Assembly (NCBI GenBank): GCA_003545705.1 | Contig: QVLQ01000001.1 | Span: 2,232,001-2,296,000 of the forward strand | Length of the DNA stretch: 64,000 nucleotides | Source: Acidomyces sp. 'richmondensis' | Taxonomy: Eukaryota; Ascomycota; Dothideomycetes; Mycosphaerellales; Teratosphaeriaceae | Direction of reading: 5' to 3' | Shown: one piece after another, positions 20,535 through 31,013 of the stretch | Layout: every line of letters begins with the position of its first letter | How positions within the stretch are numbered: the stretch's first letter is position 1 | The notes under the pieces: model-generated | Database searches by the model: none | What the model was told of the DNA's origin: nothing | What the model saw: only the letters and a program-made list of their open reading frames with translations | Translations under genes and position numbers: made by a program

Positions 20535-21452
20535 ATGCCGCTCGAAGCCACCATGATCGTCCTCGACAACAGCGAGCCTAGCCGCAACGGCGACTACATC
20601 CCCTCACGCTGGGAGGCTCAAAATGACGCGGCAATGCTTATCTTCCATACCAAAACTCAATCTAACCCAGAATCCTCCGTCGGCTTGCTCTCCATGTCCG
20701 GCGGCCCATCCTCCGGTCCAGAAGTCCTTGCCACCCTTACCACCCATGCTGGCAAAATTCTCGACGGCCTACACCGTACCAAGATTGGCGGTGCGGCTCC
20801 AAATTTATACACGGGAATTATGATCGCGAGCCTCGCCCTCAAACACCGACAGAACAAGGCTCAGCGACAGCGTATTGTGGTTTTCGTATGCGGGCAGGTG
20901 GTGGAGGGGAAGGAGCAGCTAGTGAAGTTGGCGAAGAAGATGAAGAAGAATAATACATGTGTGGATATTGTTGCATTTGGAGATCTTGGGGAGGAGAAGG
21001 TAGAAAAGTTACGCGCATTTCATGAAGCCGTCAAGGGGGCTGAAGGTTCACATTTGGAGATTGTCCCACCCGGGCCGAACTTGTTGTCGGATGCCATCGT
21101 CGCGTCGCCCATCTTAGCCGGTGAGGGTGGGGGGGGCGGGGCTGGGGTGGCGAATGGAGTAGATGTCGGCGCGGGGGGAGGTGCGGGAGGGGAGGGTTTC
21201 GAGTTTGGGGTCGATCCGAATTTGGATCCGGAATTGGCATTGGTGTTGCGCATGAGTATGGAGGAAGAGCGGGAGCGGCAGGCCAGGGAGCAGCGCGCGA
21301 GAGAGGAGGCCGCAAGCCGGACGCAATTAGAGAGCGTAGCCGAAGAGGGTGAGAGGCAGCAGGAGGGACAGGCGGGAGGGAACGCCGGGACAGAGGGGCA
21401 AGGAGAAGCCCAAAAGAAGGAGGGAGGAGGGGATAAGATGGATACGGCTTAG
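20535..21452 (+). CDS. RPN10: 26S proteasome regulatory subunit RPN10 (S5a)
   Basis: RPN10 is a ubiquitin receptor of the 19S proteasome particle. The single-exon, 305-residue protein opens with the von Willebrand A domain (MPLEATMIVLDNSE through about residue 190), with the conserved block GGAAPNLYTGIMIASLALKH and the strand RIVVFVCG. A Gly-rich linker (about 195-230) leads to one ubiquitin-interacting motif, DPELALVLRMSMEEERERQ (about 233-252). The tail is acidic/Gln-rich and ends KMDTA. Length and domain order are normal for fungal RPN10. The first Met is conserved in the family, so the start is secure. The 277-bp gap to the divergent borealin start is a likely shared promoter. Confidence 0.96.
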   Translation: MPLEATMIVLDNSEPSRNGDYIPSRWEAQNDAAMLIFHTKTQSNPESSVGLLSMSGGPSSGPEVLATLTTHAGKILDGLHRTKIGGAAPNLYTGIMIASLALKHRQNKAQRQRIVVFVCGQVVEGKEQLVKLAKKMKKNNTCVDIVAFGDLGEEKVEKLRAFHEAVKGAEGSHLEIVPPGPNLLSDAIVASPILAGEGGGGGAGVANGVDVGAGGGAGGEGFEFGVDPNLDPELALVLRMSMEEERERQAREQRAREEAASRTQLESVAEEGERQQEGQAGGNAGTEGQGEAQKKEGGGDKMDTA

Positions 21453-24400
21453 AAGGGAGTACGATGAGGTAAGGTGTGAAGCTTTGAGAAGTGCATAGGT
21501 GCAGCTTGGGATCCCTGGGATCGGCAGCTGCCTAAATTTTGTATGTGTACTACTACCACCCACTACTATTCCTTCCATATCCCACATTTAGCAAGAGTAC
21601 GAGGTGGCTTGACGCTTACCAACACGTGAGCCGCCGAAGACCTCAGCCTTTGTTGACTCAAGTCACCCTGGCACTTTGGAGAGCCAACTTCTACAACCAT
21701 AACCGTTCAATCGCCAATGATACGGTAATTTTAATGTTCAATTATCCTGAAAACTTTGAATTTCTCTCAACTCAACCACTATTTATGCTCGGCTCACACG
21801 CCTCCATTGTTGGCATCAGGCGCGATTAGGAAGGTAGCTGAATCATCCCCTCGCAAACAAAGGAGATCGCATTTACGGCCACTACCACTACGTCTGAACA
21901 TACAAAGGCAGTTATACTGTATAGCACAGTTTTGTTTTCAAGGTGAAGATGCTGCGCTCGGTTAGGTGGGTCAACGATCTAGCTATCGATAGCAAACATA
22001 TATTTGCCATATGCTCCTCATTGGAAGACATTGATACAGGCAGGAGAGTGGATTTGTACACTTTTAAGGTGGTGGTCGATACGTCCCGGAGTTGTGGGCT
22101 TTCTAGATTTTTTTTGAAATGGTGCTTACTCTATTAATATCTCTTTTTTAGGCCAACTTCAGGAGCAACAGCGGCATCTATGATAATGCAAGAAGCATAA
22201 GTAGGGGCAAAAGCGCAATCCCACGAATAGATGGTAAACGTGCGCCATTGGATAAATGAAAGACCCGAACTAATGAACGGTACCAGAAATTGATATAAGC
22301 GAGGGAAAATGCTCTAACGGAAGGTATGTTTGACTATCTCTACGCCGAAGAGCCGCAGTCAGCCAAAAATCGATCGTGGTGCATTCAGCCCTGTTTCGAA
22401 CTGCTAATCCTTAGGCCTGGCCATTATTACGACTTCCTTGCCCTCGTTGAGTGTATTTACCGGTTCGTCATCACCTTGTCCGATGCCTTGCGATCCGGAC
22501 CCAGCACCTTACCTACAGGGCGTACCCATGTTGTGGCAAGGTAAAGGTGGATGGGATACGGCACGTATGGTGCACACACTGGCATCAATACGAAGTCCCC
22601 ACCGCGTTGAGGATCCTTATACACCAACCCATTATTCACTTGCCTTGCTACTTACAATTGAGATCCTGGTCTAAACAATAATCTTGTGGTGTAAGACAAG
22701 GTAATGGAGTCTGAATCAGGTCCGTGTGGTCGGGATTGGCTCCAATGAAAGACAATATCGAGTAATGGTGGTAGGAGAGAAATGAAATCCTTTATTTTGA
22801 CGTCGTTGGTGGCATTGGTGTTAAAGCATGTTGCTTTTCAAAGCTGTCTTTCTCGGCACAGCGTCTACTGGAAGGATCTTTCGATCCTGTCCTATCGATA
22901 ATTCCTTGGATAAGCGATTTGACCTACCGTCAGGGTCTGTGCGATTTAGACATAAATTACTAAAATGTTGGTCGTTCCATCAATTGAATTTTCATCCATA
23001 AGAATAGATGGGCAGGATAAGCATACCGTAATTCTTGTTATGAGGCGACTTCATCATACAGCAACATAACACAATTGCTGCTGGTACAATGCTCGTACCC
23101 AAGACAGAGGGTGATTACGTGGCACTGTATATATATGAGACTTCGTCTTACAACTGCTAATTTCAAGGAGGAGGTGTTCAACCAAACGTACAATCGCCCT
23201 CACAACAGTTATTCAGAAGGAAAGAGATACTGTCATACGCATCTGCACTACTCAAAAATTTACAAGTCTCCATTATCGGATAGACCGATATATGTGTTGT
23301 TGCATAGCAGGTAAGGAAGGCTTTGTCCCTCCTCAAACTCAAAACATGCCACTGTGACCTTTGACTACTCACTAAAGGGTGACCGCAGTTTTTTCACATT
23401 TTCTTCGAATCCCGTACGCTCAATTCAGCAGTTATTGCACATGTATAGTTAGCCAGGCTCCAATGATCGTGGTTCCCGATCTATTCTTCGATAAGTGTTT
23501 GCGTCCGACCTTGCGGTGAAACCATACTATATGACTTGGCAAACTTTTGCCAGTATGGGTAATGAGTCTTACACAGAGATATTTGTTACCCATATGCTAT
23601 AATGTCTCAAGTTTTGAGGGTTTATGCCTTGGTCTGTCCCTAAAAATTAGGATTATCATCAAAAACAGCAGTTTCTTATCCTCGTGTCAAAGCTCAACAA
23701 CATCTGCGGCCTCTGCGTAACTCTACCACACCAACTGCTGTTTTGAACTTTTGCACTGCCATTGAAAAGAAATGACTTACGAAAACAGTGGCTGCATCAA
23801 CAACAAAATGGGGAGTGTCAAAGGAAAGCCATTCTCGCATCTACTGCGCTGCTGCTGTAATGATGACAATCAGTGGGATTTAAAGCAAATCAATCAAGGA
23901 AACAACATGCCGCGCCCAATAAAAAACCTCCCACGACCTGAGAACGCCCATAACCTACTCATTCAAACGGGAGGGAGTGGTGGTGTTTCTGACGCGCAAA
24001 GAATATGGCTCGAGAAACGGAACCGAGACCGTGAACGGCGTGAGAACGACCGTGAATAGCAAGGTAAAATTCAACGAGATCAGCAGGCTGCCACAGAGGA
24101 AGAAGTTAAGAGAAAGACTGAAAGCGACCGCCGAAGAGAATTCTGGAGGCAAGAGGCAATCAGAAACAAAGTAGGACCATATGAGGGCAGCAAATAGGAC
24201 AATTTCAACACTTTCTCTTCGTGCTCTTCTTTAATCACAGCTCCATGAGTGGCAGTAGAGAGCAGAAGAAGTAACTGCTTCAATGATTTAACTTCTTGAA
24301 GTTCTTACACACGGGTAGTTCACGGATGCGTGACCATTCGAATTCAAACAATTCAATGGTCAGTATATCGTCACACCGGACGAGGCGTTGTTCAAGGGAT

Positions 24401-25854
24401 GTTTCTATTTTGAGATGCTCATGAGTTTGTATAGCTTGATTGTGAAGTCATGTTTTCCAATCACTTTCGAAAATTGCCACGTTGCATTGAGCTATTTGAA
24501 GACAAACGTAACTGCTTGCTGAGTACGAGCTTGCACTCATGTGGTCGCTATCTGTTATTTAGTCATTTACGATAATTTGTAGGCTGTTCTTTTGATTCAT
24601 GTGGGCTACCAAAAAATTGTCAAGTCAGAGTTCTAGCAACTTCACTAGCACATAATGACAGCTTTTTGCAAGACTCGTCGCCTACACCGCACAATTTCCG
24701 CACATCTTTGCTTCGGATGGATCGAAATTATGGGCAAAGTTGTTCTCTCAACATGAATTTCTCAAGAGAGCTCCACGAGGTTGCCCTGAAATAAGAGTGA
24801 AATCTTAATTGAGAGGTCATGTGGTGATTTCTCGACCGTCTAAGCATTTGATAACTTTGCTTTTCAGACCCCAAGACTGCAAACAGATAATCTACGTCGG
24901 CCTGTGTCGGTGTTAGGCTGTCTGTGCTCCAAATCCGAAGTGGGTTTTCCATGCTTTGCTATAAGGTCACTTTTCGGATCGATCTAGTCGGACATGTTGT
25001 GTGGCGAGGGCTTGCTCGCAGACACATTCAGTGGCATGCAGCAAAAGCATGATTGTTCAAGGGAGTCACAGTGGGCATTGAAGACATCGTTGCGCAATAC
25101 AGTCTTTGAAAGGCGAAAATCAGCCACTTCCCTGCAAGCTCAATTAGGTTCGAGAACAAATTTTGGAGCCCTCAATGAGTAATGTGACCAGGGAGCCATG
25201 AAAATGCTGGCACTAAAGTTCTCTCGACTAATTCTCCCTCCCACTTGACGCACAAGCAGCCTTCAAACTGCCGGCACCAATAACAGTAAAGGCAAAGAGG
25301 CTGCATCATCGTGCTACCGCTCTGAGATTACGATCAGCACTCTATGATTCAAGGTATCTACAGCCAGGCCGTTCAGTGGCATCCAGAAATTTAATAGTGT
25401 AGACGCGATGAGGAGAGCATATGCCGGCAATTGGAGGAGGTCGCTTATGGCCTGCCAGGGAGAAAAAAATATGTGTAGCTCAATCGCCGCGCAAGGTTTA
25501 AGTTCGAAGACGAGAAAGTGTGTTGACAGAAGGGGGAACAAATTGAGAAGTCATGATTGTGCATGCCAAAAATACAGTATACGGGAACCACTGAAGTCGG
25601 TAGACAAAGGAGAAAATCCACTGTTTTCTTTTTGCAAGGGGTTCGGGAATACACCAACTCTGAATTGAGAAGCTAGCGTATGAAGCGTATTGACCTTCGA
25701 AATGGAAAAAGAAAAATATAATTTTACGATCTACCTTCGCTTGATCATCTCAGTTGTACCGTAAGTTTGGATATATTCAAACATAAATTACTGATTGAGA
25801 CCATCTAGATAGCATTTGCAAATCTGCTGGCTTGGATTTGCTCTCAATAGGTGG
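21453..25854. other. 4.4-kb AT-rich region without a recognisable gene
   Basis: Between RPN10 and the mobile-element nest I find only short open frames (under about 100 codons) with no family signature. Base composition is clearly richer in A and T than the gene block to the left. I could not recognise terminal repeats, an RNA gene or a degraded transposon protein in it. It may be old mutated repeat DNA or plain intergenic sequence. Confidence 0.5.
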
Positions 25855-25856
25855 TA

Positions 25857-25898
25857 GAAGGTCTCCACACCTGACGCACAGACACAGGCGATGCACGC
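25857..25898 (+). repeat. Left terminal inverted repeat of the DNA transposon
   Basis: It begins GAAGGTCTCCACACCTGACG after a TA. It pairs with 47786-47827 over 42 bp with a single mismatch. Confidence 0.9.
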
Positions 25899-26222
25899 CC
25901 TCGACGCGTTCAACACCCTCACTTTGACACGCTCTATTTCAACACCACAAGGTCCATGGAGCTCGCGCTTCAAGATCTGAGATCTTCAGAGTCACCAAAT
26001 ATCAGTGCCATAGCCAGAAAGTATGGCGTTGAGCGTAGTACGCTCAGTCGTCGCTTCAATCGCAAGTCTACAACAATTGAAGAGCAACACGAGAACGCGA
26101 GATTGCTCAATAAGCAGCAAGAATCGACAGTTGTTGAATACATTCGGCGACAGTGCGAATACTGTCTTCCACCTCTACCGAGTCTCGTAGCCGGATTTGT
26201 CGCGCAGCTATGTGGAAGACAG

Positions 26223-26484
26223 TGTCGTGGAGTAGGACGTCCTGAGTGTCCGTCGTCCTGGAAGGGAGCGTATCACGCGTAGGTCGAGTAGGCAACCAGC
26301 TCAGTAGATCAGTGAACGTCGCATTAGCATATGATACAAGGCCGGCCTGTCTGGCTGTCTGGCTGTCTGGCTGTCTGGCTGTCTGTCTGTACGTGTGTGT
26401 GTGTAGGCTCTTCTGGGTCATGCATGCAGGTCTGAAAGGTGAATGATGATACGTGTGTGTATCTATATGTACAAGAATACAATC

Positions 26485-26529
<45 letters not shown>

Positions 26530-26642
26530 GTTCGCTGTGTAACTGTGTGTGTGTCGGAAAGCTCAGCTACCGTGGCGGGTGTGCCACCACCGCTTCCGCC
26601 TGCCGCCACAACCCAACCTGCCTGCGGTCAATCCCCACGACA
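26223..26642 (-). repeat. 3' LTR of the Gypsy element (420 bp)
   Basis: This is a direct repeat of 45620-46055. It contains CTGG/CTGT and GT microsatellites (about 26348-26402 and 26487-26553). It differs from the other LTR by one base (G at the CTTCTGGGTC site, where the other has A) and by about 16 bp fewer in a GT run. Confidence 0.92.
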
Positions 26643-26656
26643 AATCCTCCCCATCC
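26643..26656 (-). other. Candidate polypurine tract of the Gypsy element
   Basis: The minus strand reads GGATGGGGAGGATT directly before the 3' LTR, the place and composition expected for a plus-strand primer. Confidence 0.6.
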
Positions 26657-26837
26657 AGATAATCAGAGCCGTCCCCTGGCTCTGCAGTATGAAGAATCAC
26701 CATTCTGTGCATCTAATCCTCGTCCAGGGGCTTGAAAACAATATGATTGCGTTTGCAAGAAAGAGAAGAAAAAAAAGAAAGATAAAAGAATGACATGCTC
26801 CCTTGCATGTAGGTCCATCCACAACTCGCACGGGAGC

Positions 26838-27020
26838 GTCCGATATCCGCGGAATAACGCCATTTGATTGGCCAGCTGATAACCACGGCGCGCCGTGGTT
26901 ATCGGGCGGCTGCTGCCGTCTGCCGTCTGCCGTCCGATATCCGCGGAATAACGCCATTTGATTGGTCAGCTGATAACCACGGCGCGCCGTGGTTATCGGG
27001 CGGCTGCTCCCGTCAGCCGT
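26838..27020. repeat. Two 94-bp tandem repeats, each with a 26-bp perfect palindrome
   Basis: In the Gypsy 3' untranslated region a unit starting GTCCGATATCCGCGG occurs at 26838 and again at 26932. Each unit holds the perfect palindrome GATAACCACGGCG plus its mirror (26878-26903 and 26972-26997). Flanking CAGC...GCTG allows a longer imperfect hairpin. Confidence 0.85.
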
Positions 27021-27107
27021 TGCCGCTATGAATATGCCTTCGCAGTTCAATCTCGTTCACTCCGTTAATCCGGTTTTCTGTTCACCGAATTATTTGACCA
27101 CTGTCCC

Positions 27108-28494
27108 TTAGTGGTACTCTCCATCTAAATTGCCATCGATGTCATCATCATCTGAGAAGTACTGGAACTCAGCTGGGTCAATTTCCGGTCTCGGAATGAC
27201 AACTCCCTGCAACGCACGTCGTACAACTCTCGGCATGACGTTCTGCGTCTCCTCACGGTCTGGAATATCTGCAGCGATATCACTGTGACCACTTCGCCGG
27301 TGAAACCTTTTTAATAATCGACCAGGATAGCTACGCTCATGTCGGGTGCCATCAAGCTCTTCCAGTCGATACGAACCCAAACCTTCCCTTGTTTCCGCCA
27401 CTCGAAACGGCCCTCTCCATCGCGGCGCCAGCTTACGAGCGGAAGACATGTCAGTATCTCGTCGTGAATCAAAAACCAGAACAAGATCTCCCACCCGAAG
27501 CTCTTCAGGACGGATATTTCGGACTGCATCAAAATACTCCTTGTTCCACTCTCTGTGGCGGCGGAGTCGAAGCATGGCCTCCGCCACATCCTCATCCCTC
27601 CGATCCAACTGTGCCGCCCGCGCTGCCAGTAATTGCGCAGTCGTCTGGATGCCGTCCCAAGCGGCCACCCTCCACGTGGGGAACAGCAGCTCCACAGGGA
27701 GTGTGTGATCTTGTCCATACATGACCGCCGCCGGCGTCATTCCAGTAGCGGCCCGAACGGTGGTGCGATCAGCCCATAATACTCTATGGAGACGTCTCGG
27801 CTATGGCCGCAAAGTGTTGCTTTCCAACTTGGATAATGCGTCGACTACGGGCTGGTGCCCACGTTCGACCATGCCGTTCGCCTGAGGGTGGTACGCGGAT
27901 ATGCGGACATTCTGTATGCCGTAGGTTTCCATAAGGATCTCGGTCCAGAGTCGGTTCTTAGGGCCTCCGTCGTTGACGAGGTATCGGCATACACCATAGC
28001 GACAGATGACATCCTCATACAGAAATCGAGCCACTGACCTGGACTCAGTGGAGCGAAGGGATCGCCCCTCAACCCAGCCTGATATATCTTCCCGCGCAAG
28101 GACCAAATGATTATATCCTTCTGCCGAGGGCATATGCACCACGTCTACCGCCCACTTGTCCCCTAGCGTCGACGTCTACGTAGGATGCAAGGCCTCCTCC
28201 TGTCGGCGAAGCGTCCGAAGCTGGCATAGCTGGCACGTCTTAACGTATCTTGCTACATCTTTGAACATACCATCCCAGAAATACCTATCGGCAACCTTTC
28301 GATACGTCCCTTCGCGGCCACGGTGTCCGCTCTCATCGTGGAGGCGTGCTAGGATCTCCTCACGCCCTCTTGCGTCATCCACAACCCTCACCAATGGGAC
28401 ATTCTTAGACTGCTTACGGAAGAGCTGTCGATCGCGGACTACATACCGCATGGCGCTCCGCTTGAAATTCCTAAATTCCGATCGTATTATCTAA
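27108..28494 (-). pseudogene. Gypsy integrase with C-terminal chromodomain-like tail region
   Basis: The minus strand encodes an integrase. A zinc-binding HHCC module comes first (ILARLHDESGHRGREG, then TCQLCQ). The D,D,E catalytic core is visible as WAVDVVHMP, NDGGPKN and HPQANGMVERGH. The C-terminal part (APRWRGPFRVAETRE, SYRLEELDGT) is the usual integrase SH3-like domain. Two TAG codons interrupt it: one just before the core (after LHPT) and one after NTLRP. Both stand where Trp is expected. No clear chromodomain follows; the end is acidic (DDDDIDGNLDGEYH). Confidence 0.85.
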
Positions 28495-29761
28495 GCAGGC
28501 CGGCGCATGGTCAGGAGCTATCTGGCAATCTGCTGTGATTGCTCGCCGTATGTTCCATGAAGTGGGGCATCGCTATCTTCGCCGGCAGGTGAGGCGGAAC
28601 CGTCGCCCGATGGCTGCTACACTGCAATAGGCCGCACATTAACATAGACTGCGTCAAGGTGATTATTAACCCAGTCATCTAGTTCGCCATCTTCGTCCGC
28701 TATAGGTCCTATCGGCTTCCGGGATAGCGCATTAGCTACTACATTCTTCTTTCCTAGAACGTGTCGAACGTCAAAGTCAAACATCTGGATCTACGCGAGC
28801 CACCGTGTGACCATAGCATTAGGAAGATCTGTTGCTGTTCGATTAAGCTGCGCCACTAGTGTGTTTGCGTCAGTCTCCACTACAAACTGTATGCCGTACA
28901 GGTACGGTCGTAGCTTCTTCAAGGCCTGGAGTAAGGCGCGGCATTCCAACTTAACCGCGTCGTATTTTCGCTCTGCGCTCGTCTATAAACCGCTATCATA
29001 TCGTACGGGATGCCTTATCCCGTCATCACCAACCTGCGCTAGCATAACTCCGAAGCCTGTGCCGCTAGCATCAACCATCATAATAATCTCTCCGGCATTT
29101 TCGCTATAGTCTAACGGCCTTAGTACGGGTGCTGTAGTCAAGGCGACCTTAAGGCCATCCATCGCCTGCTGTTACTCAACTAACTATACAAACTCGGCAT
29201 CCTTGCGTAATAGTCGGAAAATGGGCTCAGTAATAATCGCAAAGCGGAAGATGAACATCCGATAGTATATGCAGACTCCTAAGAACCCTCGCGCTTCTTT
29301 TGTATTGCGACAATCCGGCCAGTTGAGTATAGCGGCTACTTTCGACTGTGACGGCCACCTGCTATTTGGCCCGCACTCGTAGCCCACCACCTCTAATCGC
29401 TAAGACAAGAAGTGGGACTTTCCTCCCGCTATCGTGCATCCGGAGCGTTCTATATCGGCCAACACTCTATCTAATCGTATTACGTAGTCAAGCACCGCTT
29501 GCCGCACTCCTGGTATAGCTATATCTTTCATTGATTGGCCGCGCGCATTTTTCACTATAATGTCATCTATATACGGGGACGCTTTCTCCGGAAGATAATC
29601 TTTCAAGATCCGAAGAACTACTCGGATGAATTGCGCCGGCGAATTCGTTGCTCCTTACAGCAGCGTGGTCTGCCTAAGGAGGCCTAGTGGCGTTTGTACG
29701 GCCGTCATGTCTCTGCTCTCTTCATGCAATGTGATGTTGTCGTATCCAGAAAAGATATCCA

Positions 29762-30009
29762 TGTCACGGGTGTCAGGCAGACAGGCAGATGTTGGTATAG
29801 CTGCAACTGAGAAAACGGAGATGACTGGCAGATCAACAAGTATACAGTGTACCTATCTGACAAGAGGTAGCTCCAAGGGTTACAAAAGGATCAGAATTTG
29901 CACAGAAGAAATAGTGTTCCTCCCTGAGTCATAACCCCACACTTGGGCTTCAGCCCTGATTCATAGGCAGCTGAGCTGAGTCCAGATAGTATAGGCCTTG
30001 CCTGTGACA
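29762..30009. repeat. Left 248-bp LTR of the TRIM-like element
   Basis: It is identical by eye to 30766-31013, with inverted termini TGTCAC...GTGACA. Confidence 0.9.
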
Positions 30010-30049
30010 CTATCCCCCTCCTTTAGGTTGAGCTCCGCGAAACCGAACT

Positions 30050-30655
30050 GGACTGGTCTCTCATCTGATCTAGTATCCGATCTGTTGTCTGATTTTCGGG
30101 TCTGTTTTTGGGTCTAGTGTCAATCTGGTATCTGAACTGGTGATCATTCTGATATCAGGTCTGATTTTGGGTGTCTTATCTAGTGTCCACATTCTGATCT
30201 AATGTCTGAACTGGTGCCAGGTCTCATGTCTGATCTTGTATCAGGTCTGGTGTCTAATCGCGTGTCGGGTCTGGTATCGGGTCTAATCTGGTATCGGGTC
30301 TGGTGTCTCATCTAGTGTCCTACTTTCAGGTCTGGTGTGGGGTCTGATTTCTGGTCTGATCTGGTATCGGGTCTGATGTCTGGTTTGGTGTCGGGTCTGG
30401 TATCGGGTCTCATCTGGTATCGGGTCTGGTGTCTCATCTGGTGTCCTACTTTCAGGTCTGGTGTCGGGTCTGATTTCTGGTCTGATGTCGGGTCTGATTT
30501 CTGATCTGATGTCGGGTCTGATCTGGTATCGGGTCTGATGTCTGATCCGGTGTCGTGTCTGATTTCTGATCTGATCGGATATCGGGTCTGATGTCTGGTT
30601 TGGTATCGGGTCTGGTGTCTGATCTGGTGTCCTATTTTCGGGTCTGGTGTCCAAG
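30050..30655. repeat. 12-bp minisatellite inside the TRIM-like element
   Basis: Degenerate units of RTCGGGTCTGRT follow each other with occasional 5-bp and 8-bp inserts (CTGGT, CTATTTTC). The repeat is open in two minus-strand frames, giving low-complexity Arg/Pro/Asp/Thr/Gln peptides with no known domain. Confidence 0.88.
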
Positions 30656-30765
30656 ACTCTCCAAACATGACATAGTCTTTTACTCCATAAATTGTGCTAC
30701 AGAATCCACTAGGGAAGGCTCTTCAGTGGTATCTGCAGCCATACCAAAGAGAGGGAGCTACCTAG

Positions 30766-31013
30766 TGTCACGGGTGTCAGGCAGACAGGCAGATGTTGGT
30801 ATAGCTGCAACTGAGAAAACGGAGATGACTGGCAGATCAACAAGTATACAGTGTACCTATCTGACAAGAGGTAGCTCCAAGGGTTACAAAAGGATCAGAA
30901 TTTGCACAGAAGAAATAGTGTTCCTCCCTGAGTCATAACCCCACACTTGGGCTTCAGCCCTGATTCATAGGCAGCTGAGCTGAGTCCAGATAGTATAGGC
31001 CTTGCCTGTGACA
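30766..31013. repeat. Right 248-bp LTR of the TRIM-like element
   Basis: This is the second copy of the 248-bp repeat, followed by the target duplication ATCCA. Confidence 0.9.

Larger units (their letters stand above)
29762..31013 (-). mobile_element. Short non-autonomous LTR element (TRIM-like) with a minisatellite core
   Basis: Two apparently identical 248-bp direct repeats (29762-30009 and 30766-31013) start TGTCACGGG and end CCTGTGACA. The 5-bp duplication ATCCA flanks the whole (29757-29761 and 31014-31018). No gag or pol is encoded. The 756-bp interior is mostly a 12-bp tandem repeat. Minus orientation is favoured by a purine tract, AAAGGAGGGGGATAG, directly before the left LTR on that strand. 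It sits in the Gypsy reverse transcriptase. Confidence 0.88.

Noticed and set aside
26107..26793. Cys/Val-rich frames in the Gypsy LTR
   Set aside because: They come from CTGT and GT microsatellites and appear in both LTR copies; no coding evidence.
30050..30655. CRISPR-like array
   Set aside because: Units of 12 bp run together without unique spacers. The array is inside a TRIM-like element in a eukaryotic genome.
30283..30668. Arg/Asp/Pro-rich repeat proteins on the minus strand of the minisatellite
   Set aside because: Two frames of the same DNA both give similar low-complexity peptides, a result of a 12-bp repeat without stops, not evidence of coding.
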